Shown piece after piece: positions 35,468 to 44,232 of a stretch of 55,849 bases of DNA. The stretch is taken from contig JAURFU010000005.1 of NCBI GenBank assembly GCA_030834165.1, forward strand, positions 1 through 55,849, given 5' to 3'. Below the pieces are notes generated by a model. The model saw only the letters and a list, made by a program, of their open reading frames with translations, ran no database searches and was not told the origin of the DNA. The number at the start of each line of letters is the position of its first letter. Position 1 is the first letter of the stretch. The translations under genes were made by a program, and so were the position numbers. The DNA comes from Verrucomicrobiota bacterium (GTDB taxonomy: Bacteria; Verrucomicrobiota; Verrucomicrobiia; Opitutales; UBA953).

Positions 35468-36475
35468 TCAGCGGACGCGCAGGCGGTCGACCGCCCAGGC
35501 GGCGTGTTCGGCGACCATCGGGTCGGCGGAGGCGAGCAGCGCTTCGGCGGCGGGCAGGTCGGCCTTCGTCCCGACGTTGCCGAGGACCGTCAGCGCGTTG
35601 CGACGCCAGCGGGCCAGGCCGAGACGTTCGACCGGCGTACCCTTGAAGTGGGTCAGGAACTGTTCGTCCGTCCAGGCGAGCGTTTCGCGGAGCGGAGGAT
35701 GCGGCCGCGGGGCGAAGTGAGCTTCGCGCGTCGCGACGGCCCATTTGTTCCACGGGCAGACGTCGAGGCAATCGTCGCAGCCGAAGACGCGGTCGCCGAG
35801 GGCTTCGCGATACTCGGCGGGGATGGCGCCTTTGTGCTCGATGGTCAGGTAGGCGAGGCACTTCCGCGCGTCCATCTTGTAGGGCGCGATGATCGCGGAA
35901 GTCGGGCACGCGTCGAGGCAGCGCACGCAGGAACCGCAACGGTCGGGCTCTTTCTTATCCGCAGCCTCCAGCTCGAGCGTCGTCAGGACGACGCCGAGGA
36001 AGAGCCAGGTGCCGGCGCCGCGATGGATGAGGATGGTGCTCTTGCCCTGCCAGCCCAGCCCCGCCGCGGCGGCGACCGGCTTCTCGAGCACCGGGCCGGT
36101 GTCGACGTAGGGCTTCTGCTCGCCCCCGTGTTCCTTCATCACCGCGCAGAGGGCATGCAGGCGTTCGAGGATCACGTCGTGATAATCGGCGCCCAGGGCG
36201 TATTTCGCGATGCGGTAGCCGGCAGGAGGGTGCGGCTGATAATAGTTCAGGCCCACGACGATCAGGCTGCGGGCTTCGGGCAGGACCTTGCGGGCGTCGG
36301 TACGCCGGTCCGGATTGCGCGCCAGCCAGGCCATGTCGCCGTGCATGCCGTCGGCGATCCACTTCTTGAAGTAATCCGCGCGCACGTCGACCTCGACCGG
36401 CGCGACCCCGAAAGCGTCGAAACCCAGCGCCTTCGCCGAAGCCTCGAGTCGCTGGCGGAGGAGGCGCGGATCCAT
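35468..36475 (-). CDS. queG: Epoxyqueuosine reductase
   Basis: Last step of queuosine synthesis in tRNA, a cobalamin- and iron-sulfur-dependent reduction. At 335 aa, with two [4Fe-4S] motifs (CGSCVRCLDACPTSAI and CDDCLDVCPWNKW), the N-terminal GFDAFGVAPVEV and WLARNPDRRTDAR segments, and a short C-terminal HEAT-like tail. Implies that the organism makes Q-tRNA and uses a B12 cofactor. It follows coaC by 4 bp in the same direction. Confidence 0.95.
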   Translation of the reverse strand: MDPRLLRQRLEASAKALGFDAFGVAPVEVDVRADYFKKWIADGMHGDMAWLARNPDRRTDARKVLPEARSLIVVGLNYYQPHPPAGYRIAKYALGADYHDVILERLHALCAVMKEHGGEQKPYVDTGPVLEKPVAAAAGLGWQGKSTILIHRGAGTWLFLGVVLTTLELEAADKKEPDRCGSCVRCLDACPTSAIIAPYKMDARKCLAYLTIEHKGAIPAEYREALGDRVFGCDDCLDVCPWNKWAVATREAHFAPRPHPPLRETLAWTDEQFLTHFKGTPVERLGLARWRRNALTVLGNVGTKADLPAAEALLASADPMVAEHAAWAVDRLRVR

Positions 36476-36479
36476 CGGC

Positions 36480-37028
36480 TCAGCCCAGGATCGAAAGCAC
36501 GCGGCTGACGATCTCTTCGACCGGCGCCAGCTTGCCGACGCCTTCGTAGCCGCAGGCCAGCATGCCTTCGGCGGGCTCGACCACGGCGTGGCCGCGGGAG
36601 CGGAGGGTCTTGAGGTTGGCCTGGGTGGCCGGGTGTTCGTACATCTTGCCGTTCATCGCCGGGCAAAGCAGGACCGGGCCGCGGGTGGCGAGGTAGATGC
36701 TGGTCAGCAGGTCGGGGGCGAGGCCGTGGGCGAACTCCGCCAGCACGTTGGCGGACAGCGGGGCCACCAGGAGCAGGTCGGAGGAATCGGCGATCTCGAT
36801 GTGGCCCGGGACGGAGTGGGCGCCTTCGGCCCAGAGGTCGAACGCCACCGGCCGGCGGGAAAGCACCTGCAGCGTCATCGGGGTGATGAACTGCGTCGCG
36901 CCCTTCGTCATGACCACCTGGACATCGGCGCCGTATTTGACGAGCTGGGAGGTCAGGTCCGCGGCCTTGTAGGCGGCGATGGAGCCGGTGACCCCGAGGG
37001 TGATGCGTTTGCCGACGAGCTGGGACAT
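36480..37028 (-). CDS. coaC: Phosphopantothenoylcysteine decarboxylase, stand-alone CoaC
   Basis: Flavoprotein of CoA synthesis that decarboxylates 4'-phosphopantothenoylcysteine. The 182-aa protein has LGVTGSIAAYKAADL, the active-site His in VPGHIEIADSSDL, APLSANVLAEFAHGLAPDLL, the PAMNGKMYEHPATQANL motif and the substrate-flap Cys in ACGYEGVGK. Most bacteria fuse this to the CoaB synthetase; here it ends without it, so coaB must lie elsewhere. ATG at 37028 begins the domain. Divergent from gnd. Confidence 0.9.
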   Translation of the reverse strand: MSQLVGKRITLGVTGSIAAYKAADLTSQLVKYGADVQVVMTKGATQFITPMTLQVLSRRPVAFDLWAEGAHSVPGHIEIADSSDLLLVAPLSANVLAEFAHGLAPDLLTSIYLATRGPVLLCPAMNGKMYEHPATQANLKTLRSRGHAVVEPAEGMLACGYEGVGKLAPVEEIVSRVLSILG

Positions 37029-37171
37029 GACGGCGATGGACGATGGGAAGGGCGCGGGATGAGGCGAGGGGAAAGGCGGCCGGCGGTGCCGAAAACCCGA
37101 GCTTCCGACCGAATTCCGACCCTTTTCTTGTTTGCCATGCCTGCCGACGGGGGTTCGCATTGGCTCCTCTT

Positions 37172-38668
37172 ATGCAATCCGACATTGGTCTCATCGGTCT
37201 GGCCGTCATGGGTCAGAACCTCGCCCTCAACATCGCCGACCACGGCTTCGCGATCTCGGTCTACAACCGCACGACCGCCAAGACCGACGAGTTCGTGAAG
37301 GAGAACCCGAACACCCCGGGCAAGCTCATCGGCTGCCCGACCATGAAGGACTTCGCGGCCTCCCTGAAGAAGCCCCGCAAGGCCGTCATCCTCGTCAAGG
37401 CCGGCGGCCCCACCGACGCCGTGATCAACGAGCTCGCCGCGGTCTTCGAGCCCGGCGACATCATCATCGACGGCGGCAACGCCCTCTGGACGGACACCAT
37501 CCGTCGCGAGAAGGAGCTCAAGGCCAAGGGCCTGCGCTTCATCGGCTCCGGCGTCTCCGGCGGCGAAGAAGGCGCCCGTTTCGGCCCGTCCCTCATGCCG
37601 GGCGGCGACCCTGCCGCCTGGGCTGAACTGAAGCCCATCTGGGAAGCCGTCGCCTCCAAGGTCGACGCCGTCACCGGCGTCGAGCTTACCGGCGCGACCC
37701 CGGGCAAGCCCGTCAAGGGCGGAGTCCCCTGCGTGGCCCACATCGGCCCCGACGGCGCCGGCCACTACGTCAAGATGGTCCATAACGGCATCGAATACGG
37801 CGACATGCAGATGATCTGCGAAGCCTACGACCTGATGCGCGGCCTCCTGGGCATGACCCCGGACGAGATCGGCACCACCTTCGAAGAATGGAACCAGGGC
37901 GACCTGAACTCCTTCCTCATCGAGATCACCGCCAAGGTCCTCAAGCAGAAGGACCCGGAGACCGGCAAGCCGCTGGTCGACGTCATCCTCGACACCGCCG
38001 GCCAGAAGGGCACGGGAAAGTGGACGAGCGCCAACGCCCTCGACATGGGCGTCGCCGCCCCGACCATCGCCGAGGCCGTCTTCGCCCGCTGCCTTTCCGC
38101 CGTGAAGGAGGAGCGCGTCGCCGCCGCCAAGGCCCTCCGCGGACCGAAGCGCGCGATGACGAATCCCGACAAGGCGAAGGTCATCGAACAGATCCGCGAC
38201 GCCCTCTACTGCTCCAAGATCTGCTCCTACGCCCAGGGCTTCCAGCTCATGCGCGAGGCGCAGAACGAATACAAGTGGAAGCTCAACTTCGGCGAGATCG
38301 CCCAGATCTGGCGCGGCGGTTGCATCATCCGCGCCCGCTTCCTCCAGAAGATCACCGAAGCCTTCGGCAAGAAGCCCCGCCTCGCCAACCTGCTCCTCGA
38401 CCCGTACTTCAAGAAGACCGTCAAGAAGGCCCAGAAGAACTGGCGCAAGGTCATCGCCCTCGCGGTGAAGCACGGCATCCCCGTGCCGACCCTCGGTTCG
38501 GCGCTCTCGTACTTCGACTCGTACCGCACCGAAGACCTCCCGCAGAACCTGCTCCAGGGTCAGCGCGACTTCTTCGGCGCCCACACCTACGAGCGCAAGG
38601 ACAAGCCCCGCGGCGAGTTCTTCCACATCGACTGGCCGGATCCCAAGCGCCCGCAGATCAAGGCCTGA
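37172..38668 (+). CDS. gnd: 6-Phosphogluconate dehydrogenase, decarboxylating
   Basis: Oxidative pentose phosphate pathway enzyme: 6-phosphogluconate + NADP+ gives ribulose-5-phosphate, CO2 and NADPH. The 498-aa protein has the dinucleotide site [35 protein letters not shown], and [17 protein letters not shown] with the catalytic Lys and Glu; the long C-terminal helical domain has [11 protein letters not shown] at 37172 is the start of the Rossmann fold. No zwf or pgl is near. A hairpin terminator follows. Confidence 0.96.
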   Translation: MQSDIGLIGLAVMGQNLALNIADHGFAISVYNRTTAKTDEFVKENPNTPGKLIGCPTMKDFAASLKKPRKAVILVKAGGPTDAVINELAAVFEPGDIIIDGGNALWTDTIRREKELKAKGLRFIGSGVSGGEEGARFGPSLMPGGDPAAWAELKPIWEAVASKVDAVTGVELTGATPGKPVKGGVPCVAHIGPDGAGHYVKMVHNGIEYGDMQMICEAYDLMRGLLGMTPDEIGTTFEEWNQGDLNSFLIEITAKVLKQKDPETGKPLVDVILDTAGQKGTGKWTSANALDMGVAAPTIAEAVFARCLSAVKEERVAAAKALRGPKRAMTNPDKAKVIEQIRDALYCSKICSYAQGFQLMREAQNEYKWKLNFGEIAQIWRGGCIIRARFLQKITEAFGKKPRLANLLLDPYFKKTVKKAQKNWRKVIALAVKHGIPVPTLGSALSYFDSYRTEDLPQNLLQGQRDFFGAHTYERKDKPRGEFFHIDWPDPKRPQIKA

Positions 38669-38691
38669 GCGCCTTGACCGGCAGGAACAGG

Positions 38692-38715
38692 AAGGGCGTC
38701 CGCGAGGACGCCCTT
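38692..38715 (+). terminator. Intrinsic terminator after gnd
   Basis: AAGGGCGTCC and GGACGCCCTT pair around GCGA and are followed by TTCTTTG. It lies between the convergent gnd and the outer-membrane efflux gene and could also act on the minus strand, although only four T follow there. Confidence 0.85.
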
Positions 38716-38727
38716 TTCTTTGCGCGC

Positions 38728-40104
38728 TTACTTCGCGGACCAACCGCCGCCGGTCGCGGCGGCGAGGCGCACGGCGACCTGCCGGCGTTCCCACACGACC
38801 ATCGAGAGCGTGCGGGCGGCGAAGGCTTCGTCGCGGCGGGCGAGCGTGAGTTCGCTCTCGCTGGCGAGGCCGGCCTGGTGGCGGTGCTCGGCGTTGGCGA
38901 GGCGGACGCGCACGGCGGCGAGGACGCGCACGGTGAGTTCTTCCTGCTGGGCGAGCTCACGCAGGTCGGCGAGCGCGTCCTCGACCTCGCGGAAAGCGCC
39001 GAGCACGGCCTTGGTCCATTCGGCGGCGGAACCATCGATCCGCGCGCGCGCGGCCTCGAGGTTGGCTTCCCGGCGACCGGCGTCGAAGACCGGCAGGTCG
39101 ACGGAAGGCGCGAGGCTCCAGAAGCCCGCGGCGCCCCGGCCGAGCTGCGAGGCCGGATCGGCCTGCCAGCCGGCCTGGCCGGTGAGCGTGACCGAAGGAT
39201 AGAAATCGGCGCGAGCCGCGCCCTCGCGGGAGACCGCGGCGTCGAAACGCGCGGCGGCGGCGGCGAGGTCGGGCCGACGGAGCAGGAGCTCCGACGGCAA
39301 GCCGGCGCCGAAGCCGGGCATCGCGGCGACGCCTTGGGCGACGGGCAGGCTTTCGCCGGGCTTGGCGCCGATGAGGGCGCGGAGCGCGTTCTCCGCGGCG
39401 GCGAGCCGGCGGCGGCCGAGGCCTTCGTCGACCTTGGCCTGCGCGGCGGCGAGGCTTGCGGAGGAAAGCGGGTCGGAATCGATCAGGCCGGCGGTGACGG
39501 TCTGCTGGACGAGCTCCATCTCGCGGAGACGCGTGGCGAACTCGACCTCGAGGAAGGCGAGCTGCTCGCGGGCGCCGCGGACGGCGAACCAGAGACGCGC
39601 GACTTCGGCGGCGAGGGCCAGGTCGGCCTGGGCGGCGGTGAACTTCGCGGCGCGGACGTCGGCTTCGGCGGCCTGCGACTTCGCGGCCTCACGGCCCCAG
39701 AGGTCGAGTTCCCACGAGGCCTTCGCGGCGACGGCGGTGACGTCGGTGCGGCGCGGGATGCCCGGCGGGAAGCGTCCGTTGGCGACGGAGATGCGCGAGG
39801 CTTCCTGGCCGGCGGCGAGCGAAACCGCCGGCTGGTCGCCGGCGTCGGCGGCGCGGAGCAAGGCGACCGCTTCGCGCTGGCGCGCGCGGGCGAGGGCCAG
39901 GTCGGGGTTGCCCTTGCGGGCGCGGGCGATAAGTTCGGTCAGGGCGGGATCGCCGAAGGCTTCGGCCCACTTCGCGTCGGCGGCGGCCCCGGCCTGCGAG
40001 AACGCGGCGGGCGCGGCCGGGGTCGCGGGCTTCGCGGCCGGATCGTGCGCGCAGCCCGCGAGGGCGAGCGCCGCGAGCAGGAAGGTCTTATTTGCCCGGC
40101 GCAT
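38728..40104 (-). CDS. TolC/NodT-type outer-membrane efflux lipoprotein
   Basis: Outer-membrane channel of a tripartite exporter. The 458-aa protein starts with a lipobox (LALAGC, Cys at residue 18) and carries the two outer-membrane efflux repeats: GNPDLALARARQREAVA...ASWELDLWGR and a second copy with RRPDLAAAAARFDAAVSREGAARADFYPSVTL. It overlaps the HlyD-type adaptor gene by 17 bp, and the ATPase and permease genes lie upstream, so it is the exit channel of this system. Confidence 0.92.
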   Translation of the reverse strand: MRRANKTFLLAALALAGCAHDPAAKPATPAAPAAFSQAGAAADAKWAEAFGDPALTELIARARKGNPDLALARARQREAVALLRAADAGDQPAVSLAAGQEASRISVANGRFPPGIPRRTDVTAVAAKASWELDLWGREAAKSQAAEADVRAAKFTAAQADLALAAEVARLWFAVRGAREQLAFLEVEFATRLREMELVQQTVTAGLIDSDPLSSASLAAAQAKVDEGLGRRRLAAAENALRALIGAKPGESLPVAQGVAAMPGFGAGLPSELLLRRPDLAAAAARFDAAVSREGAARADFYPSVTLTGQAGWQADPASQLGRGAAGFWSLAPSVDLPVFDAGRREANLEAARARIDGSAAEWTKAVLGAFREVEDALADLRELAQQEELTVRVLAAVRVRLANAEHRHQAGLASESELTLARRDEAFAARTLSMVVWERRQVAVRLAAATGGGWSAK

Positions 40105-41014
40105 CTTGGGAGGAAGCGTCGATGTAGACGTCCATCTGCTGGCCGACGAAGAGCGCGCGTCCTGCGGGGCGGTCGAACTGATAGATCACCTGGAGCACGC
40201 GCGTGTCGACGCGTTCGACGCTGGCGCCGGTGAGCGAGGTCTTCGGGATGACGAAGGGCTCGATGCGGACGAACTTGAGGGCGATGGAACGGTCCTTGGC
40301 GCCGGCGAGCGAGCTCTCGCCCTTGAGGTAGCCCTTGGCGGGCAGGCCGTCGCGCATGCGCGTGGCGAGCTGCTCGTCGACGTCGCAGCGGATCTGCAGG
40401 CGGGTGATGTCTCCGAGGACGACCGGAGCCTTGGCGCCGGAGGCGACGAACTCGCCGGCGCGGACGCCGACCTGGAGCACCGTGGCGTCGATGGGCGCGC
40501 GCAGCACGAGGCGGTCGAGGAGCACGGCGGTCTGGTCGTGCTGCGCGCGGGCGAGCGCGAGCCTGGCCTGCGCCTCCTTGGCGGCCATCTGGTAGGAAAG
40601 AAGGTCGGCGGCCGAGACGGCGCCGCTGTCCTTGAGGCCGGTCCAGCGACGGGCGGTGTCGGCGGCGCGTTCGGCGGTGGCGGCGGCGGCGTCGACGGCG
40701 GCCTTCTGGACGGCGTGCTGCGCGCGGAGGTCGCGGTCGTCGAGCGTGAGGATCGGATCGCCGGCCTTCACCTTGTCCCAGACCTTCACGTGGACCTTGG
40801 CGACCGTGCCGGAGGTCGGGGAACCGAGGAGCGTGTTCTCGGCGACGGCCTCGACTAGGCCGGCGGCGGCGATGAGGCCGTCCTTGTCGCGGGTGGCCGG
40901 CTCATAAGGCGGCGGCTTGATCGGCGTCTCGGTGGCCGTGCCGCGGGTGAGCTGCAAGGCGGCGGCGGCCCCGGCGAGGGCGAGGGCGAAGAGCAGGAGG
41001 CGTTTCTTGAACAT
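40088..41014 (-). CDS. HlyD/DevB-type periplasmic adaptor
   Basis: Membrane fusion protein, 308 aa, that links the ABC permease to the outer-membrane channel. N-terminal anchor (RLLLFALALAGAAAAL), lipoyl-type half (VAKVHVKVWDKVKAGDPIL), an alanine-rich coiled-coil hairpin, second lipoyl half (LRAPIDATVLQVGVRAGEFV) and beta-barrel with GDITRLQIRCDVDE. It precedes the TolC-type gene and follows the ATPase gene by 8 bp. Confidence 0.92.
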   Translation of the reverse strand: MFKKRLLLFALALAGAAAALQLTRGTATETPIKPPPYEPATRDKDGLIAAAGLVEAVAENTLLGSPTSGTVAKVHVKVWDKVKAGDPILTLDDRDLRAQHAVQKAAVDAAAATAERAADTARRWTGLKDSGAVSAADLLSYQMAAKEAQARLALARAQHDQTAVLLDRLVLRAPIDATVLQVGVRAGEFVASGAKAPVVLGDITRLQIRCDVDEQLATRMRDGLPAKGYLKGESSLAGAKDRSIALKFVRIEPFVIPKTSLTGASVERVDTRVLQVIYQFDRPAGRALFVGQQMDVYIDASSQDAPGK

Positions 41015-41022
41015 AAGGGGGA

Positions 41023-41751
41023 TCAGAGATGGGTGGTGTCCAGGAGCTTGGGATCGTCGACGACGCGGCTGATGCGGCCGTCCTCCATCTCCGCGATGCG
41101 GTCGGCGAAACGGAAGATGCGGTGGTCGTGCGTCACGACGACCACGCAGCGTTCGGGGGAGCGGGAGAGGTCGCGGACCATCTGCATGATCTGCGCGCCG
41201 GTGTCCTTATCGAGCGCCGAGGTCGGCTCGTCGCAGATGAGGAGCGGCGGTTCGTGCACGAGGGCGCGGGCGATGGCGACGCGCTGCTGCTGGCCGCCGG
41301 AGAGCGCGTTAGGGCGGCCTTCCTCGCGGCCCTTGAGACCGACCTTCTCGATGATCGCGAGCGCGCGTTCATGGGCTTCGTCGAAAGGACGGCCCTGGAT
41401 GAGGAGCGGCACCATCACGTTCTCGGCGACGGTGAGCGTCGGGATGAGGTTGAAGGACTGGAAGACGAAGCCGAGGTTCTTGCGACGGAAGGTCGTGAGC
41501 GCCTCCTGGCCGAGGCCGTCGAGGCGCTGGCCGAAGACCTCGACCGCGCCGGCCTGCGGCGTCAGCGTGCCCGCGATGACGGAGAGCAACGTGGTCTTCC
41601 CGCAGCCGGACGGACCGACGAGCATGATGAGCTCGCCGCGGCGGGCTTCGAAGCCGGCCTGCTTGAGGGCGACGACGCGGTTCTCCGGCGTGCCGAAGAA
41701 CATGTCGACGCCGGAGGCGCGGACGGCGACGGTGTGGGCGAGGTGGCTCAT
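41023..41751 (-). CDS. ABC exporter ATP-binding protein (DevA/LolD-like)
   Basis: Energises the adjacent permease. The 242-aa protein has Walker A GPSGCGKTT (about 46 to 54), Q-loop FVFQSFNLIPTLTV, signature LSGGQQQR (150 to 157), Walker B LLICDEPTSALD and the H-loop VVVTHDHRIF. The close match to the LolD/MacB/DevA branch fits a lipid, peptide or glycolipid exporter. Its ATG overlaps the permease stop (ATGA). Confidence 0.95.
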   Translation of the reverse strand: MSHLAHTVAVRASGVDMFFGTPENRVVALKQAGFEARRGELIMLVGPSGCGKTTLLSVIAGTLTPQAGAVEVFGQRLDGLGQEALTTFRRKNLGFVFQSFNLIPTLTVAENVMVPLLIQGRPFDEAHERALAIIEKVGLKGREEGRPNALSGGQQQRVAIARALVHEPPLLICDEPTSALDKDTGAQIMQMVRDLSRSPERCVVVVTHDHRIFRFADRIAEMEDGRISRVVDDPKLLDTTHL

Positions 41752-42938
41752 CCGCGGAAGACGGAGGCGGCGTCGACGCGCGACACCTTGACGATGCCGA
41801 TGACGGCGGAGACGAAGCTGATGCCCAGCACGAGGGCGAACGTCGCCCAGAGGATCTGCGGGTACATCACGAAGGGAGGCATGCCTTTCTCGATCATCAC
41901 GCGGCCGATGGCCTGCGCCATGCCCGCGCCGAGGCCGAAGCCGATGAGGCCGGCGGTGAACGCCTGCACGAAGAGCATGCGGGCGATGACGCCCATGCCG
42001 GCGCCCATGGCCTTGATGGCGGCGAAATACTTCAGGTTCTCGAGGACGAACGAATAGAACGTCTGCCCGGAGATCGCGATGCCCACGAACAGGCCGAGGA
42101 GAACCGCGGTGCCGAAGGAGAACGGGATGCCCGTGTTGGTCCAGAACCACCAGAAGGTGTTGCGCGCCAGGCTGCGCTCGCCCCAGTTCCAGATGACCGT
42201 GTCGGAAGTCCACGCCTTCAGGCCCGTGTCGCGCTCGATGCGGTCGCAGAGTTCGGCGGGGGCCACGCCCTTCTGCGGCTCGACGAGCATGAAGCTCAGC
42301 GTACGGCGCGCGCCGAGCGTGTAGCCCTTCGCGCGGTCGTAGGTGGTGTAGACGAACGGTCCGCCGGTGAAGGCGCGCTTGACCCGGCAGATGCCGACGA
42401 TGCGGGCCTGGATGTCGTTGATCTCGAACGTGTCGCCGACCTGGAGCGGCGTGTTGCGCGGCTTGCCGTCGGGCCCGACGCCCATGCGGCCCATGAGCGC
42501 GGCGCCCCACTCGTCGACGATGACGGTGTCGGGCAGACGGAGGTCTTCGATGCGGCCCTGGGAAAGCACCGCGGGCGCGCCGGCGAAGGTGTCCGCGTCG
42601 ATGCCGACGAGGGTGATCAGCTTGAAGTTGCCGTCCTGCATGCGCGCCTGGACGAAGGAGGTATGCAGCGGGGCGGCCCAGGCGACGCCGTCGACGGAGC
42701 GGACGCGACCAAGGTCGGTGTCGCGGAGCGGCTTGGCGTCGTTGACCTGCTCGACCATCGGATCGCTCACCCAGACCTGGGCGCGGATGTTGACCATCGG
42801 CGTGTAGGTCCAGCTCATGATGCCGAAGAAGACCGAGCTCTGCTGGGCCATCAGCAGGGCCGAGAACGCCAGCCCGCACAGGAGCATCGCCAGCTTGGCG
42901 CGGTCTCCGAAGAGCATGTTGAGGGCGAGGCGATACAT
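41748..42938 (-). CDS. ABC exporter permease (DevC/FtsX-like)
   Basis: Inner-membrane permease, 396 aa, with the FtsX/MacB topology: helix 1 (LAMLLCGLAFSALLMAQQS), a periplasmic core of about 240 residues with LITLVGIDADTFAGAP and DTVIVDEWGAALMGR, then three C-terminal helices with FAAIKAMGAGMGVIARML. This, with the ATPase, adaptor and TolC-type protein, forms a DevBCA-like exporter, known in cyanobacteria for glycolipid export. The actual cargo is unknown. Confidence 0.92.
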   Translation of the reverse strand: MYRLALNMLFGDRAKLAMLLCGLAFSALLMAQQSSVFFGIMSWTYTPMVNIRAQVWVSDPMVEQVNDAKPLRDTDLGRVRSVDGVAWAAPLHTSFVQARMQDGNFKLITLVGIDADTFAGAPAVLSQGRIEDLRLPDTVIVDEWGAALMGRMGVGPDGKPRNTPLQVGDTFEINDIQARIVGICRVKRAFTGGPFVYTTYDRAKGYTLGARRTLSFMLVEPQKGVAPAELCDRIERDTGLKAWTSDTVIWNWGERSLARNTFWWFWTNTGIPFSFGTAVLLGLFVGIAISGQTFYSFVLENLKYFAAIKAMGAGMGVIARMLFVQAFTAGLIGFGLGAGMAQAIGRVMIEKGMPPFVMYPQILWATFALVLGISFVSAVIGIVKVSRVDAASVFRG

Positions 42939-42995
42939 CGGAGACGGGCGAGGAGGAGTCTCGCCCCAACAAGCCGTGCGTCAACGGGAAGTCAA

Positions 42996-43020
42996 ACGGC
43001 CCGGACGATGTCCGGGCCGT
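42996..43020 (-). terminator. Hairpin between the membrane protein gene and the exporter operon
   Basis: ACGGCCCGGAC and GTCCGGGCCGT are perfect inverse arms (11 bp) around GAT. On the minus strand they are followed by TTTGACTT, a weak T tract. It probably ends the 43046-43438 transcript and separates it from the exporter genes. Confidence 0.65.
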
Positions 43021-43045
43021 CGTGACCGAAACGTGACTTCGGCCC

Positions 43046-43438
43046 TTACGGGGCGACCGGAGCGGTGGCGCCGACCTTGAACATCAGCGTGCTCTTGAAG
43101 AAATCCGGGCCCCAGGAGGCGTTGACGGACCAGGCGGCGACGAGCAGGACGAGGGCGATCGAGAAGCAGCGGACGACCTTGGCCTTGTCTTCGCTCTTGG
43201 CGCCGGCATGCAGGAGGCCGACCGCGCCGAGGGCGAAGATCGGGTGGAACCAGGAGATCGGCTTGGCGGTGTAGAACAGGGCGACGATCCCGACGACGAG
43301 GTTGATGTCGACGAGGACGGCGACGATGCGCTGCAGGACGGGCTTCGGCCCCTTGGTGAGCGCCACGACGATGACGGCGAGGACCAGGACGAGGAGGAGC
43401 GAGCCGTAGTGCTTATGGGCGATTAGGAGCGGAGACAT
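43046..43438 (-). CDS. Four-helix membrane protein, 130 aa
   Basis: Unrecognised. Four membrane helices, with histidines at the membrane edge (LLIAHKHYG and WFHPIFALGAVGLLHAG). The paired His residues resemble heme or metal ligands in small four-helix membrane proteins, but I cannot confirm that. Mostly hydrophobic; C-terminal tail MFKVGATAPVAP. It lies 50 bp after the aquaporin gene in the same direction. Confidence 0.7.
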   Translation of the reverse strand: MSPLLIAHKHYGSLLLVLVLAVIVVALTKGPKPVLQRIVAVLVDINLVVGIVALFYTAKPISWFHPIFALGAVGLLHAGAKSEDKAKVVRCFSIALVLLVAAWSVNASWGPDFFKSTLMFKVGATAPVAP

Positions 43439-43488
43439 GCCGACACCTTGGGGCCTGCCCTGACCGATTCAAGCCCTCCCGCAGGTTT

Positions 43489-44187
43489 TCAGCGATCTTC
43501 CGGGAAGAGATACCGGAAGAACCAGGCGGCCAGCGCCGCGCCGAGGAACTGGACGGCGATGTCGGCGGCGACGCGGGGGGCGATCTTGGCGAGGTAGACG
43601 GTCTCGGTGACGAAGGCCTTGGCGCCTTCGATGCCTTCCGCCAGGGCGGCGCAGGTTCCGAAGATCGCGGACGTGAAGCCAACCGCGGGATTCATGGCCG
43701 GGCTGTGGTCGCTGAAGACCCCTTGCAGGCCGAAAGCAGCCAAGGCGAGGGCGAGGGCGAAGTAGCTGTTACCGGCGGTCAGGCGGGAGGTTCCGACCAG
43801 GAGGAAGACGAAAGCCAGGAGGAACGTGCCGAGGAGTTCCGCGCAGCCATCCGCCACATAGCCCTCGAAGACCGGCGCGCCCAAGGCGTCGACGGCTCCC
43901 TTCGCGCGCTCGGGGTCGTGGCCGAGCATCGCTCCGGCGACCAGGGCGGCCGTGAGCGCCGCAAGCAGCTGGACGCCGACGGTCGCGGCGAGCGAGCGGG
44001 TGCCGGTGCGGCCGCGCAGGCGGAAGGCGAGCGAGAGCGCGGGGTTGTACTGCATGAGGCCGGCCGGAGCGCCCATGTAGTAAAGCGCGCAGAGCAGGGC
44101 CGCGATCGGCAGCGTGCCGGCGCTCGTCATCGAAGCCAGGCAGAGGAAGAAGGTGCCGACGGCCTCGAGGAGGAGCTTGTTCCGCAT
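43489..44187 (-). CDS. Divergent aquaporin/glycerol-facilitator (MIP) family channel
   Basis: Membrane channel, 232 aa with six predicted helices and both half-helix motifs: NPA at residues 48 to 50 (MQYNPALSLA) and at 166 to 168 (AMNPAVGF). These place it in the MIP family. The arginine that normally follows the second NPA, and that shapes the selectivity filter, is valine here; the usual GxxxGxxxA packing motifs are weak. Substrate cannot be predicted. Start ATG at 44187. Confidence 0.8.
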   Translation of the reverse strand: MRNKLLLEAVGTFFLCLASMTSAGTLPIAALLCALYYMGAPAGLMQYNPALSLAFRLRGRTGTRSLAATVGVQLLAALTAALVAGAMLGHDPERAKGAVDALGAPVFEGYVADGCAELLGTFLLAFVFLLVGTSRLTAGNSYFALALALAAFGLQGVFSDHSPAMNPAVGFTSAIFGTCAALAEGIEGAKAFVTETVYLAKIAPRVAADIAVQFLGAALAAWFFRYLFPEDR

Positions 44188-44232
44188 CGTCTTAATCTCC
44201 GCGTTACGCGACGGGGCTCAAGCGCGGAGTCC

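Noticed and set aside
40780-40800. TTCACGTGGACC in the adaptor gene as a parS
   Set aside because: Only the core matches and the outer arms are not symmetric.
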